Of a stretch of DNA of 64,000 nucleotides, positions 53,708 through 62,541 are shown piece after piece; position 1 is the stretch's first letter; the number at the start of each line of letters is the position of its first letter. Source of the DNA: Streptomyces sp. STR69 (GTDB lineage: Bacteria; Actinomycetota; Actinomycetes; Streptomycetales; Streptomycetaceae); the NCBI RefSeq assembly GCF_024519455.1, contig NZ_JALJRY010000041.1:1-64000 (forward strand), written 5' to 3'. The translations under genes were made by a program, and so were the position numbers. The notes under the pieces are model-generated. The model did no database searches, had not been told where the DNA came from, and saw only the letters and a program-made list of their open reading frames with translations.

Positions 53708-54346
53708 TTACGGCTGCAGTCGGCTCGTACGCCACTCAAGCGAGTCGCGGTCATAGCGCAGCCTGCGGTGCAGCCGGTCCGAGCTCGCGCTCCAGAATTC
53801 GACGACGGCGGGCTGCAGCCGGTAGCCGACGAAGAACTCCGGCCGGGGCTGGGGCGACCCGGTCAGTTCCAGGCTGCGTGCCCTGGCGCGCAGAGCCTCG
53901 ACGTCCTCCAGTGGCTCACTCTGCCGGGTGACCGTCGACATGGCGTGCAACGGAATCGCCCGGGCGGACCACAGGGCGTCCGACTCGGCGTCGGGCAGCA
54001 GCACGACTGGACCGGAGAGAATGATCTGCTGACCGGTCTCTCTCCAGTACAGCAAACCCGACGCCCACCCCGTAGCAGCGAGTTCGCGTCCTTTCTGGCT
54101 GCACGTGTGGCTGGTGAACACCAGACCGAGGTCGGTGACCTCGGTGATGGCGACCACCCGGTTGGAGGCACGGCCGCGGGCGTCCGCAGTGGCCAGCGCC
54201 AGCGCGGTGGGCTCGCGGACTCCGCTTTCCCGTGCCTCGGAAATCCAGCTGCGCACCAGCTGGAGAGGATCCGACGGCGGCTCGTCGTACTCGGGGAAGG
54301 GGAGGTCGACCTTCCCGCTGAGGGACTCGAATTCACTTGCGTCCAT
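53708..54346 (-). CDS. phzG: PhzG, FMN-dependent dihydrophenazine oxidase
   Basis: 212 aa from ATG 54346 (GGGGGAG site), normal size. PNPOx-like split barrel with LALATADARGRASNRVVAI, FTSHTCSQKGRELAATGWASGLLYW (FMN-phosphate contacts) and C-terminal FVGYRLQPAVVEFWSASSDRLHRRLRYDR. It oxidises the unstable hexahydro- or tetrahydrophenazine formed after PhzA/B towards phenazine-1-carboxylate or the 1,6-dicarboxylate. 14 bp downstream of phzF. Confidence 0.93.
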   Translation of the reverse strand: MDASEFESLSGKVDLPFPEYDEPPSDPLQLVRSWISEARESGVREPTALALATADARGRASNRVVAITEVTDLGLVFTSHTCSQKGRELAATGWASGLLYWRETGQQIILSGPVVLLPDAESDALWSARAIPLHAMSTVTRQSEPLEDVEALRARARSLELTGSPQPRPEFFVGYRLQPAVVEFWSASSDRLHRRLRYDRDSLEWRTSRLQP

Positions 54347-54360
54347 GAAAGACTCCCCCG

Positions 54361-55194
54361 TTAGACATTGATTGTTCCCTCGGCGACCGCGACAGCGTGC
54401 CCGCCGACGTGCACCGAGTGAATTGACTCGCCGACCCCCTCGGCGGTCGCCCTCATGACCGACGCGCGTCCCATTTCCACGCCCTGGGTAATTCTGATTT
54501 CCTGCCCGTATTCGGCGAACCCGTGTCTGGCCAGGTGAATCGCGAGAGGCCCGGCAGCGGAACCGGTCGCCGCGTCCTCGACCACACCGTAGGCGGGGGA
54601 GAACATCCGCGTTCGCCAACCCCCGTCCGCCTCGGCGAAGCAGTTGGCGGCCATATCGGGGAAGCGCGAGAGGGCGCGATGATCCGGGTGGAGAGCGGAA
54701 AGCGCCCCAACGTCGCTCAACCCCACGAACACGTGCCGCGGCCCGTTGCGGTAGATCTCGACCGGGGCCGTCGATGACCCGACCCCGAGTGCGGCCAGGA
54801 GGTCCGTGGCGAGATCGTAGGGCTTCCAACTGGGAACCGGCTGTTCCATCTGGACCCACGCGGCGCCGTCGCGGGTACCCAGCTCGAACGGGATGACCCC
54901 CATCGCGGTCTCCAGCCGCAGCCTGTCGCGTCCCCAGGTCCGACCGAGTGCGAAGGCCGTGCCGAGCATCGGGTGCCCGGCGAACGGCAGTTCGTTCACC
55001 GGGGTGAAGATCCTGATCCGTGCGTCGCCGTCCTGCTCGGCCGGCAGCACGAAGGTGACCTCGGAGAGGTTCATCTCCTTCGCGATGCGCTGCATCGTCT
55101 CACCGGTCAGATCCTCGCTGTCGAAGAAGACGGCGACCGGGTTGCCCAGCAGCGGCTCGCTGGCAAAGGCGTCTACGACCATGTATCGGTGCAT
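54361..55194 (-). CDS. phzF: PhzF, DHHA isomerase
   Basis: 277 aa from ATG 55194, which overlaps the preceding stop (TAATG). The catalytic glutamate falls at Glu45 in NLSEVTFVLP, as in characterised PhzF. Later motifs ELPFAGHPMLGTAFALG and VEDAATGSAAGPLA (Asp and Gly-rich turn) are complete. It isomerises trans-2,3-dihydro-3-hydroxyanthranilate to the ketone that dimerises on the way to phenazine. Confidence 0.96.
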   Translation of the reverse strand: MHRYMVVDAFASEPLLGNPVAVFFDSEDLTGETMQRIAKEMNLSEVTFVLPAEQDGDARIRIFTPVNELPFAGHPMLGTAFALGRTWGRDRLRLETAMGVIPFELGTRDGAAWVQMEQPVPSWKPYDLATDLLAALGVGSSTAPVEIYRNGPRHVFVGLSDVGALSALHPDHRALSRFPDMAANCFAEADGGWRTRMFSPAYGVVEDAATGSAAGPLAIHLARHGFAEYGQEIRITQGVEMGRASVMRATAEGVGESIHSVHVGGHAVAVAEGTINV

Positions 55195-55547
55195 TACCCG
55201 CGCTCCAGGGCTTGTGCCGGTACCGAGGGCCCGGCGGAGAAGGCGAGGCCGTGCGAGTCGATCCCCTCGGCCACCGCTGCGACGTCGAAGGCGGTGCGGT
55301 GGTCGGGTGCGTACCCGATCAGCTCGGCCGCCCGGTTGGGGGGCAGCTGCTGATCTGCCGGAACGTCCGAGTCCCACCACATGACCGCGCCCCAACGGCC
55401 GCGTTCACGGTCGGCGATCCACAGCTTCAGGCGCAGTCCCTTGACCTCGTGCCACGGCTCGACGGAGCCGTCACGAAGATCCTTCTCCAGGGATTCGACG
55501 GTCTGGTGGGACCTGGCCAGGTCCCACCAGACGACATCCACTCTCAT
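55194..55547 (-). CDS. Small protein between phzE and phzF (possible YdhR-like alpha/beta barrel)
   Basis: 117 aa, coupled at both ends: its ATG overlaps the phzE stop (ATGA) and its TAA overlaps the phzF start. Segments HEVKGLRLKLWIADRERGRWGAVMWWDS and RAAELIGYAPDHRTAFDVAA look like the short dimeric ferredoxin-like barrels of the YdhR/Dabb kind, but the match is by eye. No catalytic motif is clear. Not part of the classical phzA-G set; such proteins can act as monooxygenases, cyclase-like chaperones or stabilisers. Confidence 0.75.
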   Translation of the reverse strand: MRVDVVWWDLARSHQTVESLEKDLRDGSVEPWHEVKGLRLKLWIADRERGRWGAVMWWDSDVPADQQLPPNRAAELIGYAPDHRTAFDVAAVAEGIDSHGLAFSAGPSVPAQALERG

Positions 55548-57409
55548 CGGCCGAGCACCCCCTGTATCGCCTCTCGGATGATGCGCGGGCCGTCGACGGT
55601 GAGCACCGACTCGGCGTGGAACTGAACCGAGGCGAAGCCCGGCCCGCGTAGCGCGTTCACCTCGCCGGTCTCCTGGTCTCGGCTCACCTCGACCACGCCG
55701 ATCCCGTCGACGGTTCGCTTGCTCACCGCGCTGTGCGCGGCGAACGTGTTGTAGAAGCCCACTCGTTCGCGCACGCCGAACAGTTCGATCTCACGCTGTA
55801 CGCCCTGGTTGGGTACCTCGCGGCGGTGCAGGTCGAAGCCGAGCTTCGTGCTGAGCACCTGATGGCTCAGGCACACGGCCAGCATCGGCCGGCGACCCGC
55901 CAGCGCGGTGTCGATCGACTGCCGCAGCTTGGCGATCTTGGAGTGGGAGGTCATCCGCGGATCTCCCGGACCGGGACCGAAGACCGTCAGGTCGTAGGCC
56001 GCCACGTCGTACGGCTCGTCGAAGCGGCGGACCTTCACGGACAACCCCAGTGACCGCAACTGCTGGTCGAGCATCGCGGTGAAGGTGTCCTCCGCGTCCA
56101 CGACCAGTGCCGTCATGCCGTCCAGCGAGGCCCCGGCCGACGGGTGGTCGCCCTTGTCCCGGAGCCAGAAGCCCGCGATCCCCTCGTTGCGGCGCTCCAG
56201 GGCGGCGCGGACCTCCGGGTTGGCCGCGTAGCCGGATGAACGGTCGGACTTGAGCGCGTTGAGCAGGGTCGCCAGCTTGCTGTGGGTCTCGGCGGCCTCG
56301 GCCATCGGGTCGGAGTGGCGCACCAGTGTGGCCCCCACGGAAATGTTCATCCGGCCGCCGGGATCGATGTCGGCCGTCCGGATCAGGATCGCCGAGTCGA
56401 GTGTCTGCTGTCCGGCCGCGTCCCGTCCGATCAGCGCGGCGACCCCGCTGTAATAGCCGCGTCCTTTCGGCTCGTGGCGCGAGATGACCTTGGCGGCGCT
56501 CTCCAGCGGGCTTCCCGTGACGGTCGGGGCGAACATCGTCTCGTGCAGGACCTCCCGCACATCGCGGCTGGTCCTGCCTTCGATCAGGTATTCGGTGTGC
56601 GCCAGCCGCGCCATTTCCTTCAGGTACGGCCCGTGGACGCGCCCCCCGTCATCGCACAGCCGGGCCATCATCTTCAGTTCCTCGTCGAGGACCATGTAGA
56701 GCTCGTCGGTCTCCTTGACGTCGGCGAGGAACTCCATGACCCCCTGCAAGGTGGGGCCGCCGGACGGATACCGGTACGTGCCGCTGATCGGGTTCATGAC
56801 GGCTGTGCCGCCGGCGAGCGAGATATGGCGCTCCGGTGTCGCACCGACGAGGGTGTTGCGGCCGGTGTGGATGATGAAGGTCCAGTAGGCCTTCTCCTCG
56901 CGCTCCAACAGCCGCCGGAAGAACGACAGGGCGCTGCTCAGGGAGTAGTCGCCGATGTCCGCGACGAACGAGCGCTTCATCACGAAGTTGGCGCCCTCGC
57001 CGGTGCCGATCTCCTCGGTGACGATCTGACGCACCATCTGCGCATAGGCGGTGTCGTCCACGTCGAAGTGACCGTCGGCCAATTCTGTCGGGACCTGCGG
57101 GAAGCGGGCGAGCGCTGTGGCGACCGGCACGGTGTCGCGAGCGGTGAGGCTCATCGCGAGCAGGGGCGTGCCGTCGTCCCGCGCGGCGAAGCCGCGGTCG
57201 GCCAGCTGCCGGTAGGGGACGAGCACCAACGTGTCGAGCGCGGGACCCGGCCCGGAGTCGTCCGCCAACGGGATGTCGTCCAGCGACTTGTACTCGGTCA
57301 CCCGGCCGGTCAGGATGTCCAGCCTGCCGGGGGAGCCGCTTTCGGGACGGTGGATGATCGCGAAGGCGGGTAGTTCCAGCGCGAGAACCTGCTCAAGCAG
57401 TGCGCTCAT
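55544..57409 (-). CDS. phzE: PhzE, 2-amino-2-desoxyisochorismate (ADIC) synthase
   Basis: 621 aa from ATG 57409, overlapping the phzD stop (ATGA). N-terminal chorismate-utilising MST domain (about 1-400: NPISGTYRYPSGG, HETMFAPTVTGSPLESAAKVI, GYYSGVAALIGRD) fused to a class-I glutamine amidotransferase (about 430-621) with the active Cys in MLAVCLSHQ and the His-Glu pair in VQFHAESVLT. Makes ADIC from chorismate and glutamine, the committed step. Confidence 0.96.
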   Translation of the reverse strand: MSALLEQVLALELPAFAIIHRPESGSPGRLDILTGRVTEYKSLDDIPLADDSGPGPALDTLVLVPYRQLADRGFAARDDGTPLLAMSLTARDTVPVATALARFPQVPTELADGHFDVDDTAYAQMVRQIVTEEIGTGEGANFVMKRSFVADIGDYSLSSALSFFRRLLEREEKAYWTFIIHTGRNTLVGATPERHISLAGGTAVMNPISGTYRYPSGGPTLQGVMEFLADVKETDELYMVLDEELKMMARLCDDGGRVHGPYLKEMARLAHTEYLIEGRTSRDVREVLHETMFAPTVTGSPLESAAKVISRHEPKGRGYYSGVAALIGRDAAGQQTLDSAILIRTADIDPGGRMNISVGATLVRHSDPMAEAAETHSKLATLLNALKSDRSSGYAANPEVRAALERRNEGIAGFWLRDKGDHPSAGASLDGMTALVVDAEDTFTAMLDQQLRSLGLSVKVRRFDEPYDVAAYDLTVFGPGPGDPRMTSHSKIAKLRQSIDTALAGRRPMLAVCLSHQVLSTKLGFDLHRREVPNQGVQREIELFGVRERVGFYNTFAAHSAVSKRTVDGIGVVEVSRDQETGEVNALRGPGFASVQFHAESVLTVDGPRIIREAIQGVLGR

Positions 57410-58029
57410 GCGAGCACGTCCTCGGTTCGGACCACCATGGCGCAGCACCGTGTCGCGTATTCGAGGGCCATCCTGTGGCGGTCCTCGGAGAAGTCGCCGA
57501 GCGCGTCGGCGACCAGGAAGGGCTGGATGTCGTTGGAGAACGCTTCCAAAGCAGTCGACAGCACACCGATATGCGCGTAGACACCGCAAATGATCAACTG
57601 GTCACGCCGTTGCGCGCGCATGCGCTGCAGCAGCTCCGACCCGAAGAACGCGCTGTAGCGCCATTTCGTGCTCATCCAGTCGTCCGCGTCGGGTTCGAGT
57701 TCGGGAACGACCGCGCGTTCGGTCTCGTCCGTGCGCATGCCGGGGCCCCAGAAGTCCTTCAGGAGCCCGCGTTGCCGGTCCGTCATCCCGCCGGGCTGGG
57801 CGGTGTAGGCCACCGGCACCCCCAGCGTTCCGCAGCGCTTCTTGAGGTCGGCGATGTTACTCACCAATTCGCTGCGCATGCCGTCCTCAAAGGGCTTGAG
57901 GAAATAGCTCTGCATATCGTGGATGAGGAGCACCGCCCGATCCGGGTCGACGGTCCAGCGCACGGTGTTTTCCGGCAGCGCATCCCTCGGCGGCAGTCGG
58001 TAAGGCGCGATCGGCGGTATTCCCGTCAT
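57406..58029 (-). CDS. phzD: PhzD, isochorismatase (ADIC hydrolase)
   Basis: 207 aa from ATG 58029, exactly the size of characterised PhzD, with a GGGAG site. Catalytic Asp38 in LIHDMQSYF and Lys122 in STKWRYSAF are in the reference positions; ICGVYAHIGV ends the active-site set (Cys replaced by Tyr at the nucleophile position, as usual in isochorismatases of this clade). Hydrolyses ADIC to trans-2,3-dihydro-3-hydroxyanthranilate. Confidence 0.96.
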   Translation of the reverse strand: MTGIPPIAPYRLPPRDALPENTVRWTVDPDRAVLLIHDMQSYFLKPFEDGMRSELVSNIADLKKRCGTLGVPVAYTAQPGGMTDRQRGLLKDFWGPGMRTDETERAVVPELEPDADDWMSTKWRYSAFFGSELLQRMRAQRRDQLIICGVYAHIGVLSTALEAFSNDIQPFLVADALGDFSEDRHRMALEYATRCCAMVVRTEDVLA

Positions 58030-58052
58030 CAAAGGCTCCCTCTCTAGGAATC

Positions 58053-59219
58053 TCAGTACTCGGACCACGCCGAGACCACCTTGATGGCCTGGGGGGTGTT
58101 GAGCCGCGGATCACACAAGCTGGTGACGGGGCCCGATCCCAGCTCGGCCGTGTCCAGCACGCACTCGGTCACGTCGTCGGGAGTCGCCTCAAGGTGAAGC
58201 CCCCCGGCCGGAACGCCCGCCAGGTCCAGGACCCGCCGGAAGCCGCGGACTTCCCGGGCGACGGTTTCCACGAGCCGGTATTTGGTGCCGTCAGCCGCGC
58301 AGTCGGTGTTCCCGTGCATCGGGTCGCTGAGCCAGACCACCGGGTGTCCCGCCGACTGCACGGCCTCGACGAGCCGGGGCAGCCTGTCAGCGACGAGGTC
58401 TGCGCCCATGCGCACGATGAGTGAAAGCCGGCCCGGCTCCCGCTCCGGGTCCAACCGGTCGCACAGCTCGACCAACTCGCTGACAGTCATTGACGGGCCG
58501 ACCTTGCAGGCAACCGGGTTGGCCACCTGGGCGAGCAGGGCGATGTGCGGGCCGTCGATCTGCCGGGTCCGCTCGCCGATCCACGGCCAGTGGGTGGAGC
58601 CGAGCAAATGCCGACCGCCGTCGAGCTCTCTGAGCATCGATATCTCATAGTCCAGAAGCAGCGCTTCATGGCTGGTCCAGACAACAGGCCCGGCAGGCCG
58701 AGGTGCTGACCCGACCCACCCGAGCCGCGTCGTGATCTCCCGCGCAGCCATGTAGCCCGTGAGCATGCGCAGTGGATCGGGACGCCTGCTCTCGTAGGTG
58801 GGCTCCGGCCCGTTGATCATGTGCCCGAAGAAGGACGGCAGTTCGTCGTCGCCGAGTTTTTCGACCTGGCTGGAGCGGGGCTTGGAGAACTGCCCTGCGA
58901 TCCGCCCGACCCGCAGCGTCTGCTTGCCGGTGGCGGTCTCCAGGGTCTGGGCAAGCAGATCGACGAGTCCGGTCTTGCCTTGAATGTGCCCAGCGGTGCA
59001 CTCGGCCGGGTCCTCCGCGCAATCCCCGGCCTGTAGCACCTGCATCTCGCCGGTGGCGACGCGGGCCAGGTGGGCGCGGAGGTTCTCCACCTGCGCCGCG
59101 GTCACCAGCGGTGTGACGGATGACAGCATCGCTCGTACGAGCTCGACCTGTGAGGGATTGTCCCATTCGGGCTGATGGCGCGCCTGGGCCCTATCGATGT
59201 CGGCAAGGATGTTTCCCAT
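58053..59219 (-). CDS. phzC: PhzC, class-II (plant-type) DAHP synthase
   Basis: 388 aa from ATG 59219, chosen because GGAGAAGG lies at the right distance; ATG 59234 is upstream of it. Class-II DAHP synthase motifs: VLQAGDCAED, RVGRIAGQFSKPRSS, LGSTHWPWIGERTRQ, CKVGPS, VVWLSDPMHGNTD and LHLEATPDDVTEC. Boosts shikimate-pathway flux to chorismate for phenazine production, probably free of normal feedback control. Starts 47 bp after phzB. Confidence 0.95.
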   Translation of the reverse strand: MGNILADIDRAQARHQPEWDNPSQVELVRAMLSSVTPLVTAAQVENLRAHLARVATGEMQVLQAGDCAEDPAECTAGHIQGKTGLVDLLAQTLETATGKQTLRVGRIAGQFSKPRSSQVEKLGDDELPSFFGHMINGPEPTYESRRPDPLRMLTGYMAAREITTRLGWVGSAPRPAGPVVWTSHEALLLDYEISMLRELDGGRHLLGSTHWPWIGERTRQIDGPHIALLAQVANPVACKVGPSMTVSELVELCDRLDPEREPGRLSLIVRMGADLVADRLPRLVEAVQSAGHPVVWLSDPMHGNTDCAADGTKYRLVETVAREVRGFRRVLDLAGVPAGGLHLEATPDDVTECVLDTAELGSGPVTSLCDPRLNTPQAIKVVSAWSEY

Positions 59220-59266
59220 AACGACCTTCTCCATTGATTGAAAAGAAGACGCCCGGCGAACGGCGT

Positions 59267-59776
59267 TCAGGTCGGTATGTCGGCCCGCTTGACCTGAGGT
59301 ACGGCGATGCCCAGAGCCCTGAACTGCTGGCAGGGGTTCATGAACTCGCGCTGGCGCTTGATCTTCCCGTTCTCGAACAGGAAGGAGTGCAGGAAGTGAT
59401 TGCGGTAGTGGCCGTCGGGATAGTCGGGGAAGCGGATCGTTCCCTCGCCGTCGCATTCGACCCAAAACTGGTTGGGGTCCTGTGTGTCGAAGATCTCGAT
59501 GTTCGTCCAGACCCAGTCGGGGAAGCACTTGAGTGACCATTGGCCGTGGTCACCCAGTCGGTCCCTGCCCGTAATGACGATCGGCTCCCCGGTTTCGGTC
59601 GTCCAGAGACCACCGGTACCGTCTTCGGTGAACAGAAGGTGCCGGCGCAGGCGATCCTGCCCGCGGGTATTCATGTACTGCTCCACGATTGCACGGTTGC
59701 TCGCTCGTAGTTCCGCGTCGCCGCGGGACCTCGACAACGTATCGGTGGTTTCAGCGGTGCCGGTGATGTCGACCAT
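59267..59776 (-). CDS. phzB: PhzB (PhzA/PhzB family), phenazine ring condensation
   Basis: 169 aa from ATG 59776 (GAGGAAGAG site). Small ketosteroid-isomerase-like fold: LRRHLLFTEDGTGGLWTTE, FPDWVWTNIEIFDTQDPN, GHYRNHFLHSFLFENGKIKRQREFMNPCQQFRALGI. It promotes head-to-tail joining of two ketone molecules to the tricyclic precursor. First gene of the operon. Only one phzA/B copy is present, as usual in Streptomyces; pseudomonads have two. Confidence 0.95.
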   Translation of the reverse strand: MVDITGTAETTDTLSRSRGDAELRASNRAIVEQYMNTRGQDRLRRHLLFTEDGTGGLWTTETGEPIVITGRDRLGDHGQWSLKCFPDWVWTNIEIFDTQDPNQFWVECDGEGTIRFPDYPDGHYRNHFLHSFLFENGKIKRQREFMNPCQQFRALGIAVPQVKRADIPT

Positions 59777-60044
59777 TGGCTCTTCCTCTAGTGGCGAAGT
59801 AAAGCGGGGTCGCCGCGCGCACAAGGGCAGGCAAAACCAGGCATGACGACGCCGAAAGAGCACAGTCATGCATTGGTCCATGAGATTTCTGGTGAGCCCC
59901 CGTCCCGCGCACTGCGGGTAGACGAAATCTTGTTCATACCCTCGCTGGTTCGGGAAGCCGGTAACCGCTGTCTGACCGAAAAATTCCAGCCGGTATCACC
60001 GTCTGATGGATCTGCTCCATGGCGGGCGCGACTCTGCCCGCGCA
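59777..60044. other. Phenazine operon upstream region
   Basis: 268 bp between the phzB start and the left end of the IS remnant. No gene. It should hold the operon promoter; I could not pick a convincing -35/-10 pair by eye. The insertion element lies at its far edge. Confidence 0.4.
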
Positions 60045-60735
60045 CTCGTAACACGATCTTGTGGCTGTGGGCTGGTGAGCCGTGTCCGGTGTGACGATTC
60101 GTCCGTTGTGGTGGTGTGAGTGCACCGTGGACGGTCGATGACGAGCTGTGGGCACTGATCGAGCCGGTCCTGCCGCCGTGGCCGGAGCGCTCCCCGGGAC
60201 CGCGGCCGGTGGACGACCGGCTGTGCCTGCAGGGAATCCTGTTCGTGCTGTTCACGGGCATCACGTGGCAGCAGTTGCCGCCTGAACTGGGCTTCGGCTC
60301 GGGGCAGACATGCTGGCGCCGGCTGTACCGGTGGACGGAAGCGGGAGTGTTCGACCAGGTCCACCGGATGCTGCTCGCGGAGTTGAACGCGGCCCGGCGG
60401 ATCGACTGGACGCGCGCCTGCGTGGACTCCTTTCATGTGCGGGCGAAGAGGGGCTGCCGGGGTTGATCCGTCCCTGGTCGATCGCGGCGGGTCGGCCGGC
60501 GAACACCACCTGATCCGCGAAGGCAGCGATACGCCGCTGAAAGTGATCACGACCGCGGCAACGTCCCCGACTTCACCCAGGCACGCGCCCTGGTTCCCGG
60601 TGACAAGGGTGACGACAGTCGGCACGTCCGACGCGAGCCGACCCGGCGTCGGGTCGTGTCTGTCACGTCTCGCTCACACGCGCCTTCATCTACTGGCGAA
60701 GGACGAACAAGCGGACACCATGATCGTGTTACGAG
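60045..60735 (+). mobile_element. Decayed IS5-family insertion sequence with 14-bp terminal inverted repeats
   Basis: CTCGTAACACGATC at 60045-60058 is matched exactly in inverted orientation by GATCGTGTTACGAG at 60722-60735, enclosing 691 bp that contain transposase fragments. Beyond 14 bp the ends match only weakly. Immediate flanks show no obvious target duplication. At under 0.7 kb the copy is shorter than an intact element (usually 0.8-0.9 kb), consistent with an internal deletion. Confidence 0.8.
60116..60690 (+). pseudogene. IS5-family transposase, frameshifted and deleted
   Basis: The N-terminal DUF4096-type part is in frame (GTG 60116 to stop 60466; ELWALIEPVLPPWPERSPGPRPVDDRLCLQGILFVL, WQQLPPELGFGSGQTCWRRL, RACVDSFHVRAKRG). 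Sequence continues in another frame with PSLVDRGGSAGEHHLIREGSDTPLKVITTAA (about 60460-60555), then in a third with NVPDFTQARALVPGDKGDDSRHVRRE (about 60559-60640). The stretch between ALVPG and DKGDDS lacks the central DDE part. At least two frameshifts and one deletion, so not functional. Confidence 0.85.
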
Positions 60736-61169
60736 CCCTGAGCCCTGAGCCCCGAGCCCACCGATCGGGGCTCCGGGCGACGGTCGGTCGACGGTCCGGG
60801 AGTCGGCCCGCCTGTGGGCCTGCACTCCTGTCCCCTCTATTAGGGGCGCCCGCGACCACTGCTACCGGCAGCCCGGAGCTCCGGCCCGGCGCCGGTGCCC
60901 GGACACGTGCCGCCTGCGCGCGCCGACGCCTCGCAGCCGACGTGAATTTCGGCCACGCGAGCCGCGCTCGATGGAACGAACAGGCCAATACTGCGCCACG
61001 TGCGGTGGCCAAACCTATGGGGCACTTATGTTCGCGGTGCGCACTTCACATCCCGATGATTTCTATATCGAAGGATTCGGGAAACTATCGCCCGAGCATC
61101 GGCCGCGATCACCCATATCTTGCATGACTTACTCCACACAAGACACCTGCCCAACCAGAAGGAATTCCA
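60736..61169. other. 434-bp non-coding region upstream of the FAD monooxygenase gene
   Basis: No supportable gene. The right half (about 61000-61160) is clearly more A+T-rich than the surroundings, which suits a promoter region for the downstream operon, but no specific -10/-35 pair could be fixed. Confidence 0.4.
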
Positions 61170-62528
61170 GTGAAGCGTATCGGTGAACATGCGGTGGTGC
61201 TGGGAGCGAGTATCTCGGGTCTACTTGCTGCCCGGGTGCTCTCCGAGGCATTCGACCGGGTAACGGTGGTAGAGCGTGACCAACTGCCGGAGGGGCAGCG
61301 GACTCAGCGGCGAGGTGTGCCGCAGGGCCGCCACGCTCATGGCCTGCTCTCCAAGGGCGCGAAGATCTTCGAGGAGCTGTTCCCCGGGATACTCGACGAC
61401 TTCGTTGCCGGTGGAGCGCCCGTCATCGACGGACCTGCCGAGCTGCGGATGCGCTTGGGCGGGCACTTGTTGTGCATGGACGGCGAGTACGCCGATCTGT
61501 CCCGCACCTACCAGCCGAGCCGGCCGCATTTGGAGAGTCGGCTCCGCGCCCGGATCGGGGATCTTGCGAAGATCAAGGTCATCGACGAGTGCCAGGTCAC
61601 CGGCCTTGAGACCACCTCGGACAATGCCGCTGTCACCGGTGTGCGTGTCAGGAACGTGGGCAGCGGCTCTGAGGACGTGATCCCCGCCGATCTGGTGGTG
61701 GACGCGACCGGCCGGTCCGGACGGACCACCAAGTGGCTGGTCGAGATGGGATACGAGCCGCCGCTTGAGGAGCGTATCGACGTCGACATCATGTACACCA
61801 GCCGGTATCTGCGGCCGGCCCCCGGTTCGATGGGCCGCGAGAAGGTCGTGATCATCGGGCACGCACCGGGGAGCCCCAAGGGCGCGGAATTCCTGGAGGA
61901 AGAGGACGGCCGCTGGGTCCTGACGCTGATCGGTTACCGCGACCACCATCCGCCGACCGACCCGGCCGGGTGGGTGGAGTTCGCCAGGCCGTTGGTTCCC
62001 GAACACGTCTTCGCGGCGATCCGCGACGCCGAGCCGCTCAGCGAGATTTCCGCGCACCGGTTCCCGGCGAGCGTGCGCCGCCGCTACGAGAAGCTGACCC
62101 GATTCCCGCGCAGGCTGCTGGTGGTGGGCGATGCGATATCCAGCTTCAACCCCATCTACGCCCAGGGGATGACGGTGGCCTCGCTCCAGGCGATGGCGCT
62201 GCGTGAATCGCTGAGCGGTGACCTGGATCAGGTCGCGCAACGATTCTTCCGCAAGGCAGCCAAGCCCATCGGCGTCGCCTGGAAGATGGCGACCGGCAGT
62301 GACCTGGCCCTGCCTCAGATCGAAGGTCCGAGGCCACTTCCCGTGCGGCTCATCAACTCCTACATGGACAAGGTGCTCGCCGCGGCCGAAACGGACATGG
62401 TCGTGGCCGAGAAATTCCTGAAAGTCCAGTACTTGCTCGAACCGCCGACAGCAGTGTGCACCCCGGGCATCATGTGGCGCGTTCTGACGGGAAAACACCG
62501 ACAGCGCTTCCCGGCACACACCAGTTAA
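61170..62528 (+). CDS. FAD-dependent monooxygenase / oxidoreductase
   Basis: 452 aa, GTG start with GAAGGA. Group-A flavoprotein layout: HAVVLGASISGLLAARVLSEAFDRVTVVERD (FAD-binding, here GASISG), an R-containing middle motif (RPHLESRLRARIG), VVDATGRSGRT, and the second FAD motif VVGDAISSFNPIYAQGMTVASLQA. Substrate may be the phenazine, since it flanks the cluster; other oxidations (epoxidation, ring hydroxylation) are possible. It differs from PhzS or PhzO in these motifs. Followed after 13 bp by the unknown 369-aa gene with a near-perfect ribosome site. Confidence 0.83.
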   Translation: MKRIGEHAVVLGASISGLLAARVLSEAFDRVTVVERDQLPEGQRTQRRGVPQGRHAHGLLSKGAKIFEELFPGILDDFVAGGAPVIDGPAELRMRLGGHLLCMDGEYADLSRTYQPSRPHLESRLRARIGDLAKIKVIDECQVTGLETTSDNAAVTGVRVRNVGSGSEDVIPADLVVDATGRSGRTTKWLVEMGYEPPLEERIDVDIMYTSRYLRPAPGSMGREKVVIIGHAPGSPKGAEFLEEEDGRWVLTLIGYRDHHPPTDPAGWVEFARPLVPEHVFAAIRDAEPLSEISAHRFPASVRRRYEKLTRFPRRLLVVGDAISSFNPIYAQGMTVASLQAMALRESLSGDLDQVAQRFFRKAAKPIGVAWKMATGSDLALPQIEGPRPLPVRLINSYMDKVLAAAETDMVVAEKFLKVQYLLEPPTAVCTPGIMWRVLTGKHRQRFPAHTS

Positions 62529-62541
62529 TGGAGGTAACCAA

